Positions 22,665 to 31,638 of a stretch of DNA of 64,000 nt are shown piece after piece. Location of the stretch: contig JAXLRI010000016.1 in assembly GCA_046331175.1 (NCBI GenBank), forward strand, positions 1-64,000, in the 5' to 3' direction. Source of the stretch: JAWKIW01 sp046331175 (GTDB lineage Bacteria; Actinomycetota; Acidimicrobiia; Acidimicrobiales; Acidimicrobilacustridaceae). Each line of letters opens with the position of its first letter. Positions within the stretch are counted from its first letter, which is position 1. A program made the translations under genes and the position numbers. The notes below the pieces were generated by a model. It searched no databases and was not told where the DNA came from. It saw only the letters and a list, made by a program, of their open reading frames with translations.

Positions 22665-24755
22665 TCAGGACCCCGCCGGCGGCTCGGGGGCGCCGCCCGC
22701 CGGTGCGACGGGCTCGGCCCCGTTCGGGGCGTCGTCGGCCGCGGTCGCCTCGAGCGGCACGGCCTCGTCGGCGTCGATCGGCTCGGTGCCCCGGCCGTCA
22801 CCCGACCCGTTGCCGCTCGACCCGTTGGCGCCGCCGCTGCTGTCGAGGGCCAGGTTGCGCATGAGCATGGCGCCGAGGCCGCCGAGCACCCCGGCATCGG
22901 CGCCGACCTGGATGTCGGGGACGATCTTGACGTGGCCGCTGCCGACCTCGCGCAGGGCCGCCACGAGGGCGGTCTGCTCGGCCCCGATGGCGCGGCGCTG
23001 GGCGTCGAAGCCCTTGGCCCGGGCCAGGCCGAGCGCCTCCTCGGCTGCGGCCGAGGCCTCACCGAGCGCCTTGGTGCGGGTGGCCTCGGCGCCGCCGGTG
23101 GTGGTGATGACGGCCGCCTCGCCCTCGGCGCGGGCGCGGGCCGCCTGGGCGCGAGAGGTCTCGATGTCGACCGAGACGTTGGCCTGGGCCAGCTCGGCCT
23201 GCATGTCGGCGACGCCCCGCTGCTGCTCGAGGCTGACGCGGGCCTCCTGGGCCTCGCGCTGCTGGGCGAACGTGGCCCGCTCCTGGGCGGCGATCTCGCG
23301 GCTGGTCAGCACCTCGACCAGGTCGGGCGGGAACACCACGTCCTGGATGTAGACGCCACGGGTCTCCACCTCGTAGCGCGACAGGTACTGCTGGATGTAC
23401 CGCTCGGCCGCGCTCTGGACCTCGTCGCGCTTCTCGATGAACTCGGTGGCGCCGAGGGTCTGGAGCTTGTTGCGGAAGTAGTTGCCCACCGCCGACTGCA
23501 GCACCTCGTTGACCAGGTTCTGCATGGTGCCGACCATGCTGATGACCTTCGGCGCCCGGGTGTCGGGCACGTGGATCTGCACCTGCAGGTCGATGCTGAA
23601 GTTGAACGCCTCCTTCGACTTGGCGTCGATGGGGGCGAGGCGGGCGTCGAGGCTGTGGGCCTCGCTGGTCACGTGGGACCAGTTCAGCGTGAGGATCGAG
23701 GTCGGCACGATCTCGGCCTCGTAGATCCGCGGGTTCAGCGTGTACTTGCCGGTGCGCAGCGGCTCGGACCAGATGCCCTGGTGGCCCGGCTTCACGATGG
23801 AGCCGAACTTGAACTCCTCGCCGGAGGTGTCCTCGGTGGGCAGGCCGACGTAGGACTTGATGACGGCCACCTCGCCCTGGCGCACGACCAGCATCTCGCG
23901 CAGCTCGACCTTCACCAGGAACGGGTTGAGCAGGTAGGAGCCGTACAGCAGCGGGTCGTGCTGGAGGCCGATGCACCCGCCGGAGTCGAGGAACGCCTGG
24001 TAGTTCTGGTAGTTGTCGTGGAGGTTGTTCTTGGCCCGCAGGACGGCCTGGATGATCTGGGTCGGTGAGCCGTCACCGGACCGCTCCATGGCGGTGACGT
24101 CGTCGAAGCCACCGATGCGGCTGGCGATGTCACCCGAGGGCGGGCCCTCCAGCGTGGTGACCACGCCCACGATGTCGCGATCGCCCTGCGGGGTGATGTG
24201 CACCACCCGCAGCACGGCCGGGTCGACCTGGGAGACGGCCGCCTCGGTGGCCTCGGACACGACCTTGCCGAAGGTGGACTCGGACGTGAGCACCACGAAG
24301 CCGACCGGGTGGATCGGGGCGGTGGTGCCGGGAGGGAGCACCGGCCGCTGCACGCCGCGCTGGCCGCCGTTGGAGAGGAAGGCCCGCACGTCGGAGAAGC
24401 TGCCGTACTCCGGCCGGTAGACGGCGGACTTGGCCCCCGTCGGCAGGGGAGCACCGACCTGGGCGATCACCAGGCCGATGTGGTCGGGCGGCACCTGCAC
24501 CCAGTCGTAGCGCTGCACCCGGAACAGGGGCCACAGCTTGAAGCGCAGGCCCGGCATGAGCAGGTCGGCCTGGTAGCCGGCCTCGCCGTGCAGCGCGACC
24601 AGCTGCTCGCCCTTGAGCTTCTTGCCGATGCGCTTGGTGACCAGGCCGACCTCGGCCGGTCCGATCGAGTGGAAGCTGCGCAGCAGGATGATGACCACGA
24701 CGGCAGCGACCGCCGCGAGCACGATCAGCGCGAGGCCGATCCCTTCCAGGGACAT
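22665..24755 (-). CDS. flotillin-like SPFH/band 7 domain protein
   Basis: A 696-residue membrane-associated scaffold protein. Residues ~5-27 form one transmembrane helix (IGLALIVLAAVAAVVVIILL). An SPFH/band 7 region follows, with GPAEVGLVTKRIGKK and, later, AVIKSYVGLPTEDTSG and NFSIDLQVQIHVPDTRAPK. Residues ~450-600 are a long Ala/Glu/Gln/Arg coiled coil (QREAQEARVSLEQQRG ... RARAEGEAAV), the usual oligomerisation part. The C-terminal ~60 residues are a disordered Gly/Ser then Ala/Pro/Glu tail. It is longer than typical flotillins (~450-500) because of an insert between two band 7-like halves. Flotillins organise membrane microdomains. A GGCGGAG ribosome site precedes ATG 24755. Likely co-transcribed with the unknown gene 62 bases upstream. 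Confidence 0.85.
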   Translation of the reverse strand: MSLEGIGLALIVLAAVAAVVVIILLRSFHSIGPAEVGLVTKRIGKKLKGEQLVALHGEAGYQADLLMPGLRFKLWPLFRVQRYDWVQVPPDHIGLVIAQVGAPLPTGAKSAVYRPEYGSFSDVRAFLSNGGQRGVQRPVLPPGTTAPIHPVGFVVLTSESTFGKVVSEATEAAVSQVDPAVLRVVHITPQGDRDIVGVVTTLEGPPSGDIASRIGGFDDVTAMERSGDGSPTQIIQAVLRAKNNLHDNYQNYQAFLDSGGCIGLQHDPLLYGSYLLNPFLVKVELREMLVVRQGEVAVIKSYVGLPTEDTSGEEFKFGSIVKPGHQGIWSEPLRTGKYTLNPRIYEAEIVPTSILTLNWSHVTSEAHSLDARLAPIDAKSKEAFNFSIDLQVQIHVPDTRAPKVISMVGTMQNLVNEVLQSAVGNYFRNKLQTLGATEFIEKRDEVQSAAERYIQQYLSRYEVETRGVYIQDVVFPPDLVEVLTSREIAAQERATFAQQREAQEARVSLEQQRGVADMQAELAQANVSVDIETSRAQAARARAEGEAAVITTTGGAEATRTKALGEASAAAEEALGLARAKGFDAQRRAIGAEQTALVAALREVGSGHVKIVPDIQVGADAGVLGGLGAMLMRNLALDSSGGANGSSGNGSGDGRGTEPIDADEAVPLEATAADDAPNGAEPVAPAGGAPEPPAGS

Positions 24756-24817
24756 CTCCGCCTCTCTTCTGGGGCCGACCGAGCCCCCGTCGTTGGTCGT
24801 CCTGGTCGGCTGGGGGT

Positions 24818-25606
24818 TCAGCCGGCGAAGACCTCGATGCCGTCCAAGGTAGCGAACCCCAGGTGCAACCGACCCACGAGTATCTCGCCGTCGACCTCGA
24901 CGTCGACGCGACCGGCCGGGTACAGCACCGGATCGAGGCGTCCGTCCGCGCCGGCCGAGCCCAGGGCCACGAGCGCGTGGGCGGTCAGGCGCTCGGTCCG
25001 CCACGTCTGCTCGTCGTACTCGCTGGTGACGAAGTAGCCGCCCCGCGGGTTGAACACGTCGTCGAGCACGCGCAGCCGACCGGCGTCGACCGAGCGCAGG
25101 GTGACCTGGCGAGCGCACGCGGACGACGCGGCTCCCCGCGCCACCGCCGCGCCCACGTCGTCCTCGCGGAAGAGGCCGACGACGACCTCCACGCCGGGGA
25201 CGAGCTGGCCGAGCGCCAGCCGTCGGTCGAGCCGGGCGGCGTTCACCACGGTCCGGGCTGCCTCGGTGCGACGGAGGGTCGCCAGCCGCTCCTCGCGGTG
25301 GTCGGCCAGGAGGCGGCGCACCTCCTCGTCGCCGAAGGCCCGCTCGAGCACCGTCCACTGCGCCTCGACCGGGAGCCGCTCGAACACGTCGGCGAGCACC
25401 CGGCGTCGCTCCTCCTCGGGGATGCGGCCGATGGCCGCGGCGATGGCCGCGCCGTCGGCGGTGTCGTCGGCGACGACCTGGGCCACGTCGAGGCGGATCT
25501 CGCGCGCCAGCTCCAGGAAGGGGGCCAGGTCGTCGGCCTCGGCGGCGCGCCGCTCGAGCTCGGCCCGATCGGCCCCCACCCACCACCGCCTGCGCTCGTC
25601 GGCCAC
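24818..25606 (-). CDS. hypothetical protein upstream of flotillin-like gene
   Basis: A 262-residue soluble protein I do not recognise. Residues 1-125 are helical and charged (ADERRRWWVGADRAELERRA ... EEERRRVLADVFERLP), with no signal peptide or membrane segment. Residues ~140-262 look beta-rich (PGVEVVVGLFREDDVGAA, NPRGGYFVTSEYDEQTW, VDVEVDGEILVGRLHLGF), like a small ligand-binding or jelly-roll domain. GTG 25606 is chosen because protein-like coding starts there; the frame upstream is Gly/Pro/Arg-rich. A CATCAT hexamer 6 bases before it may be a weak leaderless -10. Sharing orientation and close spacing with the flotillin-like gene suggests a partner, an inference only. Confidence 0.7.
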   Translation of the reverse strand: MADERRRWWVGADRAELERRAAEADDLAPFLELAREIRLDVAQVVADDTADGAAIAAAIGRIPEEERRRVLADVFERLPVEAQWTVLERAFGDEEVRRLLADHREERLATLRRTEAARTVVNAARLDRRLALGQLVPGVEVVVGLFREDDVGAAVARGAASSACARQVTLRSVDAGRLRVLDDVFNPRGGYFVTSEYDEQTWRTERLTAHALVALGSAGADGRLDPVLYPAGRVDVEVDGEILVGRLHLGFATLDGIEVFAG

Positions 25607-25818
25607 GAGCCCATGATGGCAGCCCGACCACCACCCCGACCGCGCCGGTCCTCCGGCCGGACCTCCCGCCGGCCTCCCGCCGGCCCCACCGAGCCCGCCG
25701 GATCCCAGCGGCACCCGACCGCGTCGGCCCTCCCGGTCCACCAGACGCGGACCATCGCCCCGGCGGGCCATGATCTGGGCGGCCATGCCCGACGGCGGCG
25801 GGCCACTGGGGGAGCGCC

Positions 25819-27060
25819 ATGGAGCAGGGCGGCGAGCACGGGACCGGGACGCAGACCGAGGCCGGCGGGGGCCGACCCGACGAGGCCGTCGACTGGGCGA
25901 CGCGCTTCGACCACTACGACCTGCGCTACGCCGCCGATCCCTTCCCGGTGTGGCGAGACCTGCAGGAGCGCGGGATCATCGCCCGCGGCGAGACCTTCCG
26001 GGGCATGTGGGTGCCCTGCCGCCACGCCGACGTCGTCGCGGTCGCCAACGATCCGGCCACGTTCTCGTCGCGGCAGCCGATCATCGCCCAGTTCGCCCCG
26101 CTGTCCGACTTCACCCTCGAGGTGCCGCCGATCTCGAGCGACCCGCCGTACCACACCGAGGTGCGGCGACTCCTGCTGCCGTTCTTCGGCCCGAAGCGCA
26201 TCGAGGCGCTCCGACCCAAGGTCGAGGCCCTGGCCGACGAGCTCATCGACGCCTTCGCCGACGCCGACGGCTGCGACGCCGCCACCGACTTCGCCCGCCA
26301 CATCCCGGTGCGGATCATCGCCACGATGCTCGGCGTGCCGGTGAGCGACGAGGAGCAGTTCCTCGAGTGGGTCCACCAGCTGCTCGAGGTGGCGCCCACC
26401 GACTTCTTCGCCGGGATGATGGGGCTGCAGGACTTCTTCGGCTACTTCGCCGACCACGTCCGGGCCCGCCGGGCCGAGCCGGCCGACGACCTCATCTCGT
26501 TCCTGCTGACCGCCGAGATCGAGGACCGGCCGCTCACCGACCAGGAGATCCTCGGCATGTGCCTGCTGCTCCTGCTGGCCGGCATCGACACCACCTGGAG
26601 CGCCATCGGCGCGTCCCTGTGGCACCTCGCGCAGCACCCCGACCAGCAGCAGCGCCTCCGGGACGAGCCCGAGATCTGGCCGGTGGCGCGCGAGGAGCTG
26701 CTGCGGGCCTACGCCCCGGTCACGATGGCGCGCGAGGTCGTCGTCGACACCGATGCGCTGGGCTGCCCGATGCACGCCGGCGACCCGCTCCTGCTGCCCT
26801 TCCCCGCCGCCAACCGCGACCCCGAGGTGTTCCCCGACCCCGATGTCGTCGACCTCGACCGGGCCGAGAACCGCCACGTCGCCTTCGGCGTGGGGATCCA
26901 CCGCTGCCTCGGCTCGAACCTGGCGCGCATGGAGCTCGAGACGTCGGTCGCCCGCTTCCTCGATCGCATCCCGTCGTTCCACCTGGCCGACCCGGACGCG
27001 GTGCGGTGGTCGGTCGGACAGGTGCGGGGCCCGCGCCGGCTCCCGCTCACCTTCGGCTGA
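25819..27060 (+). CDS. cytochrome P450
   Basis: A 413-residue class I bacterial P450 monooxygenase, soluble and dependent on ferredoxin partners that are not encoded nearby. The I-helix oxygen-activation motif LLAGIDTTWSA, the K-helix ExxR in REELLRAYAPV, and the heme loop FGVGIHRCLGSNLAR with the thiolate ligand C363 are all present. Length is typical. The N-terminal ~20 residues are Gly/Glu-rich and variable. ATG 25819 has GGGGGAG upstream. Substrate unknown; terpene, fatty acid or xenobiotic hydroxylation would all fit. It is flanked by unrelated genes and so is not obviously part of a biosynthetic cluster. Convergent with the next gene, 19 bases apart. Confidence 0.92.
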   Translation: MEQGGEHGTGTQTEAGGGRPDEAVDWATRFDHYDLRYAADPFPVWRDLQERGIIARGETFRGMWVPCRHADVVAVANDPATFSSRQPIIAQFAPLSDFTLEVPPISSDPPYHTEVRRLLLPFFGPKRIEALRPKVEALADELIDAFADADGCDAATDFARHIPVRIIATMLGVPVSDEEQFLEWVHQLLEVAPTDFFAGMMGLQDFFGYFADHVRARRAEPADDLISFLLTAEIEDRPLTDQEILGMCLLLLLAGIDTTWSAIGASLWHLAQHPDQQQRLRDEPEIWPVAREELLRAYAPVTMAREVVVDTDALGCPMHAGDPLLLPFPAANRDPEVFPDPDVVDLDRAENRHVAFGVGIHRCLGSNLARMELETSVARFLDRIPSFHLADPDAVRWSVGQVRGPRRLPLTFG

Positions 27061-27079
27061 CCCCGAGGAGGCTCGCCGA

Positions 27080-28996
27080 TCAGCAGCGGGCGGCGCGCGC
27101 GTCCGACAGCTGCGCGACCGCAGCCAGGATCGCCCGCTGGCGCTCGACCCCGATGCTGGCCGCGTACTCGGGACGACCGCCGGCGGCGAGGAAGGCCGAG
27201 ATCTCCGACCGCAGCAGCGACAGCGGCTGCACCAGCTCGGGGGGTGCCACGAGCAGGAGGCGGTCGACGGTCGCCAGCACCTGGGGCGCCAGCGCCGGCT
27301 GCGTCGCCACCTGCGTGTACTGCTGCTCGAACACCTGGAGGTCGCGGCACAGCGCTGCGCCCTCGGCGCTCGTCGCTCCGGCGGGGGTCGCCGGCTCGAG
27401 CGTGGCCGACCAGGCGACGAGTCCCACGAGCCCCAGCACCACCACCGCGACCGCGCCCCAGACCAGGCGACCCGGCGACCACCGGTCCCACGTGGCGCGC
27501 CTGGTGCCGGCGAGCACGGCGGGCGACGGGCTGTTCGCCGTGCCGTCCTCGGGCTCCCACCACGCGGCACCGGTCCTGCGACCGGCCAGCCGCCGGATCA
27601 GCGCGTCCACGCCGACCGCTGCCACGACGACGGCGATCACGTCGAGGTAGACGCGGTAGCGCGGGAGACCGAAGCTGGCCGCCACGAGCACGACGACGAC
27701 GACCGCCGCGCCGACGAGCGGGGACAGCGGCAGCCGCCGGTGGAACAGGACGACCGCACCTGCGGCTGCGAACGGGAGCACGACCGCGAACGCGAGCAGG
27801 GCGGCCCAGGCGTCGAGGTCGCCTCGTTGCTCGAGCGATCCGTCCAGGGCGGCCGTCTGGCTGGGCGCGTAGAGGCCGAACACGCGCCCGACCCGAGCGG
27901 CGGCGACGGCCGGGAACCGGCCCAGGTTGCTCTCGATGTAGGTCCGGGCCCGATGGCTGTAGACGACGTCGGTGTCGGACTCGTCGGGCGGCGGATCCGT
28001 CGGCGCGGTCGACACGGCCGACGCCTCGGCCACGGTCCCGACGTCGAAGCACGAGAACGAGAGGTAGCCCGTGTACTCGCCGTACCACGCGTCGTCGCAC
28101 GTGGCGTTCTTCAGGGCCCAGCCGCCACCCGGGCCGAACGGCGAGAAGTTGTTGAAGCGGGCCGAGTTGTACAGGACCTGGGGCAGGCAGACGGCGAAGG
28201 CCACCAGCCCGACGACCAGGGCCAGCTGGAAGCGGTTCCCGAAGCGCAGCCAGCGGAGGCCGAACACCAGCGGCGCGGCCAGGGCCAGCAGGAGGGCGAG
28301 CGACTCGAAGCGGGCGTAGGTCCCGAACCCGATGCACGCACCGAGCGCCGCGGCGTGCAGCACCGACGGGCGGGCCCACAACCGGTAGGCGAACAGCACG
28401 ACACCGGCGAAGGCCAGCGCCAGCATCGGCTCGGTGAGCATCCGCCAGTCGTTGGTCACCAGGGCGGGTGAGACCGCGGCCAGGCCGCCGGCGATCAGCG
28501 CCGCTCGGCGGCCGCTGATGTCCCAGGCCGCCAGCGCGAGCACGGCGACGGCGAGCGAGCCCATGGCGGCGAGGGCCACGCGGGCGGCGTCGGGCGAGTC
28601 GAGCCCGACGTCGGCCAACCCGGCGATGAGCACGGCCACGCCCGGCGGCTTCTTGCCGCTCGGCGTCGTCTTGCCGGTCGTGAAGTAGACGACGGGATCC
28701 GACAGGCCGTCGCCGTTCTGGAGCATGCGCCCCTGGAGGTAGAGGTAGACCGAGTCACCGGTCAGCTTCATGCACGACCCGGTCCCGAGCGACAGGTCCT
28801 GGTACTGGGCGGGGTCGGCCCAGCGGTCGGCATCGAAGTCGCACAGCGGGTGGACGGCGAAGATCATCACCATCCGGATCGCCATGGCCACCGCCACGAG
28901 GCCGAGGAGCACCGGCCACCGGCGACCGCGCTCGGCCTCGGCGGCCGGCTCGTCGACGAGCTGCGCGCCAGGCGCGCCGTCGGACGGGTCGGTCAC
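27080..28996 (-). CDS. GT-C fold glycosyltransferase-like membrane protein
   Basis: A 638-residue integral membrane protein with about 10-12 hydrophobic helices. The first extracytoplasmic loop after helix 1 carries acidic residues (HPLCDFDADRWADPAQYQDL), then GDSVYLYLQGRMLQNGDGL, a layout like the GT39/PMT family, in which such Asp residues are catalytic. KKPPGVAVLIAGL and NDWRMLTEPMLALAF follow in conserved-looking positions. The last ~120 residues are a helical soluble domain (LCRDLQVFEQQYTQVATQ ... RAARC). It probably transfers sugars from a polyprenyl phosphate donor at the outer membrane face; donor and acceptor are unknown. GTG 28996 begins VTDPSDGAPG. Confidence 0.72.
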   Translation of the reverse strand: MTDPSDGAPGAQLVDEPAAEAERGRRWPVLLGLVAVAMAIRMVMIFAVHPLCDFDADRWADPAQYQDLSLGTGSCMKLTGDSVYLYLQGRMLQNGDGLSDPVVYFTTGKTTPSGKKPPGVAVLIAGLADVGLDSPDAARVALAAMGSLAVAVLALAAWDISGRRAALIAGGLAAVSPALVTNDWRMLTEPMLALAFAGVVLFAYRLWARPSVLHAAALGACIGFGTYARFESLALLLALAAPLVFGLRWLRFGNRFQLALVVGLVAFAVCLPQVLYNSARFNNFSPFGPGGGWALKNATCDDAWYGEYTGYLSFSCFDVGTVAEASAVSTAPTDPPPDESDTDVVYSHRARTYIESNLGRFPAVAAARVGRVFGLYAPSQTAALDGSLEQRGDLDAWAALLAFAVVLPFAAAGAVVLFHRRLPLSPLVGAAVVVVVLVAASFGLPRYRVYLDVIAVVVAAVGVDALIRRLAGRRTGAAWWEPEDGTANSPSPAVLAGTRRATWDRWSPGRLVWGAVAVVVLGLVGLVAWSATLEPATPAGATSAEGAALCRDLQVFEQQYTQVATQPALAPQVLATVDRLLLVAPPELVQPLSLLRSEISAFLAAGGRPEYAASIGVERQRAILAAVAQLSDARAARC

Positions 28997-29021
28997 CCGT
29001 TGTCAGCCCGGCTGCACGGCA

Positions 29022-29789
29022 TCACGGACAGCAGTATGCACCAGCCCGTTCGGCGGGCCCGTGGGCCCCACCCGTCACGGACGGTCGGTCCCGGCGGGTT
29101 CGACGGCCCCGAGGACGTGGAGGCACTGGTCGGTGAGCTCGGCGACCAGATCGGCGTCGGTCTCGGGGCTGGTCTCGGTGAAGCGCCCGAAGAGCAGCTC
29201 GTGGTCGAGGCGGGCCGCCACCAGCTCGAACCACTGGTCGGACGCCCGGGCCGGGTCGGCACACGTCGTCTCGTCGGGCCCGGGTCAGCACGAGCTGCTT
29301 CTGCAGGTCGGCGCACAGGCGCAGCGTGGCCAGGCGGCGGCGGCGGAACGACGGGTCGCGCACGGCGGCGAGGAGGGCGGCCCGGAACAGCGGCGCCGTG
29401 CTGCGGTAGGCCTGGACGTTGAGCCGCACCGACTCGGCCACGAAGTCCGCCAGCGGCGCCCCCTCCCACCGGACGGGATCGCAGAACGCACGGACCACGT
29501 CGCTGATCCGCTCGTCGAGCTGGTCGACCAGGACGTGCAGGACCGCGTCCTTGTCCTCGAAGCGGGCGTAGAACGAGCCCACCGTCCGGTCGGCGGCCGC
29601 CACGATGTCGTGGACCGTGATGTCGTCGAAGGACCGCTCCTGCAGCAACCGGCGGGTGGCCTCGACGAACCGGCCGAGCGTCTCCTGGCTGCGCGCCTGC
29701 CGGGGGGCGCGCACCCACGGCTCGTCGCGCTCGTCGCCGGACGAGGGTGCCCCCGCGCCCGCCGTCTCCTCGATCAGGCCATCCACCAT
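29022..29789 (-). CDS. TetR family regulator with C-terminal frameshift
   Basis: The N terminus is an intact TetR DNA-binding domain: TLGRFVEATRRLLQERSFDD, ITVHDIVAAADRTVGSFYARF, EDKDAVLHVLVDQL. The ligand domain reads normally to LQKQLVLTRAR (about 29270) and then becomes Arg/Pro-rich up to the stop at 29022. Dropping one C from GGGCCCG there restores a natural end (DETTCADPARASDQWFELV ... VEPAGTDRP) that stops at 29075. So this is either a mutated allele or a sequencing error. ATG 29789 (MVDGLIEETAG) has a GGTGG site; a GTG at 29813 is the alternative. It lies downstream of livG-livF in the same orientation and may regulate them. Confidence 0.75.
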   Translation of the reverse strand: MVDGLIEETAGAGAPSSGDERDEPWVRAPRQARSQETLGRFVEATRRLLQERSFDDITVHDIVAAADRTVGSFYARFEDKDAVLHVLVDQLDERISDVVRAFCDPVRWEGAPLADFVAESVRLNVQAYRSTAPLFRAALLAAVRDPSFRRRRLATLRLCADLQKQLVLTRARRDDVCRPGPGVRPVVRAGGGPPRPRAALRALHRDQPRDRRRSGRRAHRPVPPRPRGRRTRRDRPSVTGGAHGPAERAGAYCCP

Positions 29790-29902
29790 GCGCACCACCC
29801 CCGGGATCGGCACGAGGATCGGACCGGCCGACGTCGTGTCGACCCGACCGGCCGCACGCTACTCGCGGGGCTCGGGGCCCGAAAGGCCGCGCCGAGGCCG
29901 CC

Positions 29903-30727
29903 TCAGAGGGCCGCGGTGCCGAGGTAGCTCGACTCGAGCAGGTGGGCGTCGGCCAGCAGATCGGCCGCCGCGCCGGCGGCGGCCAGCTCACCGTGGTTGA
30001 GCACGTAGGCGCGGTCGGCCACCGTGAGGGCCTGGTGCACGTGCTGCTCGACCAGCAGGACGCCCACCCCGTCGTCGGCCACCTGGCGCAAGACCGGGAG
30101 CAGCCGCTCGACGATCACCGGTGCCAGGCCGAGGCTCATCTCGTCGACCAGCAGCAGGCGGGGCTCGGTGGCGAGCGCTCGGCCGAGCGCCAGCATCTGC
30201 TGCTCACCGCCCGAGAGGAGGCCGGCCTTGCGGTCGAGCAGCCGCTCGAGCTCGGGGAAGTGGGTGAGGACCCGGTCGAGGTCGGCGCGCCCGCGGTGGC
30301 TGCCCAGGCGGAGGTTCTCCCGCGCCGTCAGCTGGTGGAACAGGGCCCGGTCCTCGGGGACGTGGGCCAGGCCGCGGCGGGCCGCCTCGTGCGGTCGCCG
30401 CGTCGAGGGCGCCCCGGCGCCGAGCAGGTCGATGGTGCCGTCGATCGGCCGCAGCAGCCCGGAGAGCGTGAGGAGCGTCGTCGTCTTCCCGGCGCCGTTG
30501 GGGCCGAGGAGGGCCACCACCTCACCCGGGTCGACGTGCAACGTCAGGTCGCGCACGACGGCGACGCCGTCGTAGCCGGCGCGGAGGTGCTCGACCCGGA
30601 CCAGGGCACCCGCCCCCGCCCCGCCGCCGGCGCCGGCATCCCGAGCCCCGCTGGCCTCGCGCGCCCCGACCGCGTCGGGCCCGGCCGGGGGCACGTGACC
30701 CGGTGCGGGGTCGGTCGGCCGGGTCAC
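29903..30727 (-). CDS. livF: branched-chain amino acid-type ABC transporter ATP-binding protein, LivF-like
   Basis: A 274-residue ABC ATPase of the LivF group. It has Walker A LLGPNGAGKTTTLLTL, Q-loop region LAHVPEDRALFHQLT (typical of LivF), signature LLSGGEQQMLALGRAL, Walker B LLLVDEMSLGLAP with the D-loop, and the switch His in LLVEQHVHQAL. Some 40 residues of Ala/Gly/Pro-rich leader precede the domain. GTG 30727 overlaps the livG stop as GTGA, which indicates translational coupling. LivF pairs with LivG to drive LivHM permeases; none of those, nor a substrate-binding protein, are in the window, so the transported substrate is unknown. Confidence 0.85.
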   Translation of the reverse strand: MTRPTDPAPGHVPPAGPDAVGAREASGARDAGAGGGAGAGALVRVEHLRAGYDGVAVVRDLTLHVDPGEVVALLGPNGAGKTTTLLTLSGLLRPIDGTIDLLGAGAPSTRRPHEAARRGLAHVPEDRALFHQLTARENLRLGSHRGRADLDRVLTHFPELERLLDRKAGLLSGGEQQMLALGRALATEPRLLLVDEMSLGLAPVIVERLLPVLRQVADDGVGVLLVEQHVHQALTVADRAYVLNHGELAAAGAAADLLADAHLLESSYLGTAAL

Positions 30728-31509
30728 GGGGCGACCTCCTCGGCCGAGGGGCGGTGCGTCTCGCCCAGGTACGCCTCGATCACCGCCGGGTCGGCGCGCA
30801 CCTCCGCGGGCGTGCCGTGGGCGATCACCCGGCCGAAGTCGAGGACGGACAGCTGGTCGCACACGCCCAGCACCAGTCCCATGTCGTGGTCGACCAGGAA
30901 CACCGTGATCCCGTGCTCGACGATCCGGCGCAGCCGGGTGCCGAGCACGAGGCTCTCCTCGCTGTCGAGCCCCGCCGCCGGCTCGTCGAGCAGCACCAGG
31001 CTCGGGCGCGCCGCCAGCGCGCGGGCGACCGCCGCCAGCTTGCGCTGGCCCAGCGAGAGGTCGGTGGGGTGCACGTCGGCCAGGGGGGTGAGGTCGAGCA
31101 GGTCGAGGGCCCACCACAGGTCGGCCTCGTCACGGGGGCGCGTCGGTCGGACCAGGTCGGCGAACAGGGCCCGCACCGACGGCCGGTCGGCCGCGACGCG
31201 GCAGTTCTCCAGGACGGTGAGGTCGTCGAACAGCTCGAGCGACTGCCACGTGCGGGCCAGGCCCGACGCGGCCCGGCGGTGGGGGGCGAGCCCCTCGATC
31301 GAGCGGCCGTCGAAGGTGATCCGCCCCCGGTGGGCCACGAAGCCGGTGAGGGCGTCGATGGTGGTCGTCTTGCCGGCGCCGTTCGGCCCGATGAGGCCCA
31401 CGAGCGCGCCACGGGGCACCGTCAGGTCGACGTCGTCCACGGCGCGCACGGCGCCGAACGAGACCGTCAGGCCTCGGGCGGTGAGCAGCGCGTCGTCACG
31501 GTCGGCCAC
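30724..31509 (-). CDS. livG: branched-chain amino acid-type ABC transporter ATP-binding protein, LivG-like
   Basis: A 261-residue ABC ATPase of the LivG group. Walker A reads GLIGPNGAGKTTTIDALTG, the Q-loop LARTWQSLELFDDLTVLENC, the signature TDLSLGQRKLAAVARAL (LSLGQ rather than LSGGQ), Walker B LVLLDEPAAGLDSEE and switch His in FLVDHDMGLV. GTG 31509 has GAGGGGGA upstream and is the operon start. Together with LivF it makes the ATPase dimer for a branched-chain amino acid, urea or amide importer whose membrane subunits must be elsewhere. Confidence 0.85.
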   Translation of the reverse strand: MADRDDALLTARGLTVSFGAVRAVDDVDLTVPRGALVGLIGPNGAGKTTTIDALTGFVAHRGRITFDGRSIEGLAPHRRAASGLARTWQSLELFDDLTVLENCRVAADRPSVRALFADLVRPTRPRDEADLWWALDLLDLTPLADVHPTDLSLGQRKLAAVARALAARPSLVLLDEPAAGLDSEESLVLGTRLRRIVEHGITVFLVDHDMGLVLGVCDQLSVLDFGRVIAHGTPAEVRADPAVIEAYLGETHRPSAEEVAP

Positions 31510-31638
31510 CAGTCCCCCTCGGAGCTGCAGTTGCGGATGCGGTCGGCCCGGGTGGCCCCCGGGTGCCGTCGGCCCCCCGACGGTAGGCGGAGCGAGAGGT
31601 TAACACCGTTCATCGCCTGGGGTCGGCGCCTCGGCCCG

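Noticed and set aside
25819..27060. P450 as part of a biosynthetic cluster
   Set aside because: Neighbours are housekeeping or membrane proteins; no synthase, ferredoxin or transporter genes accompany it.
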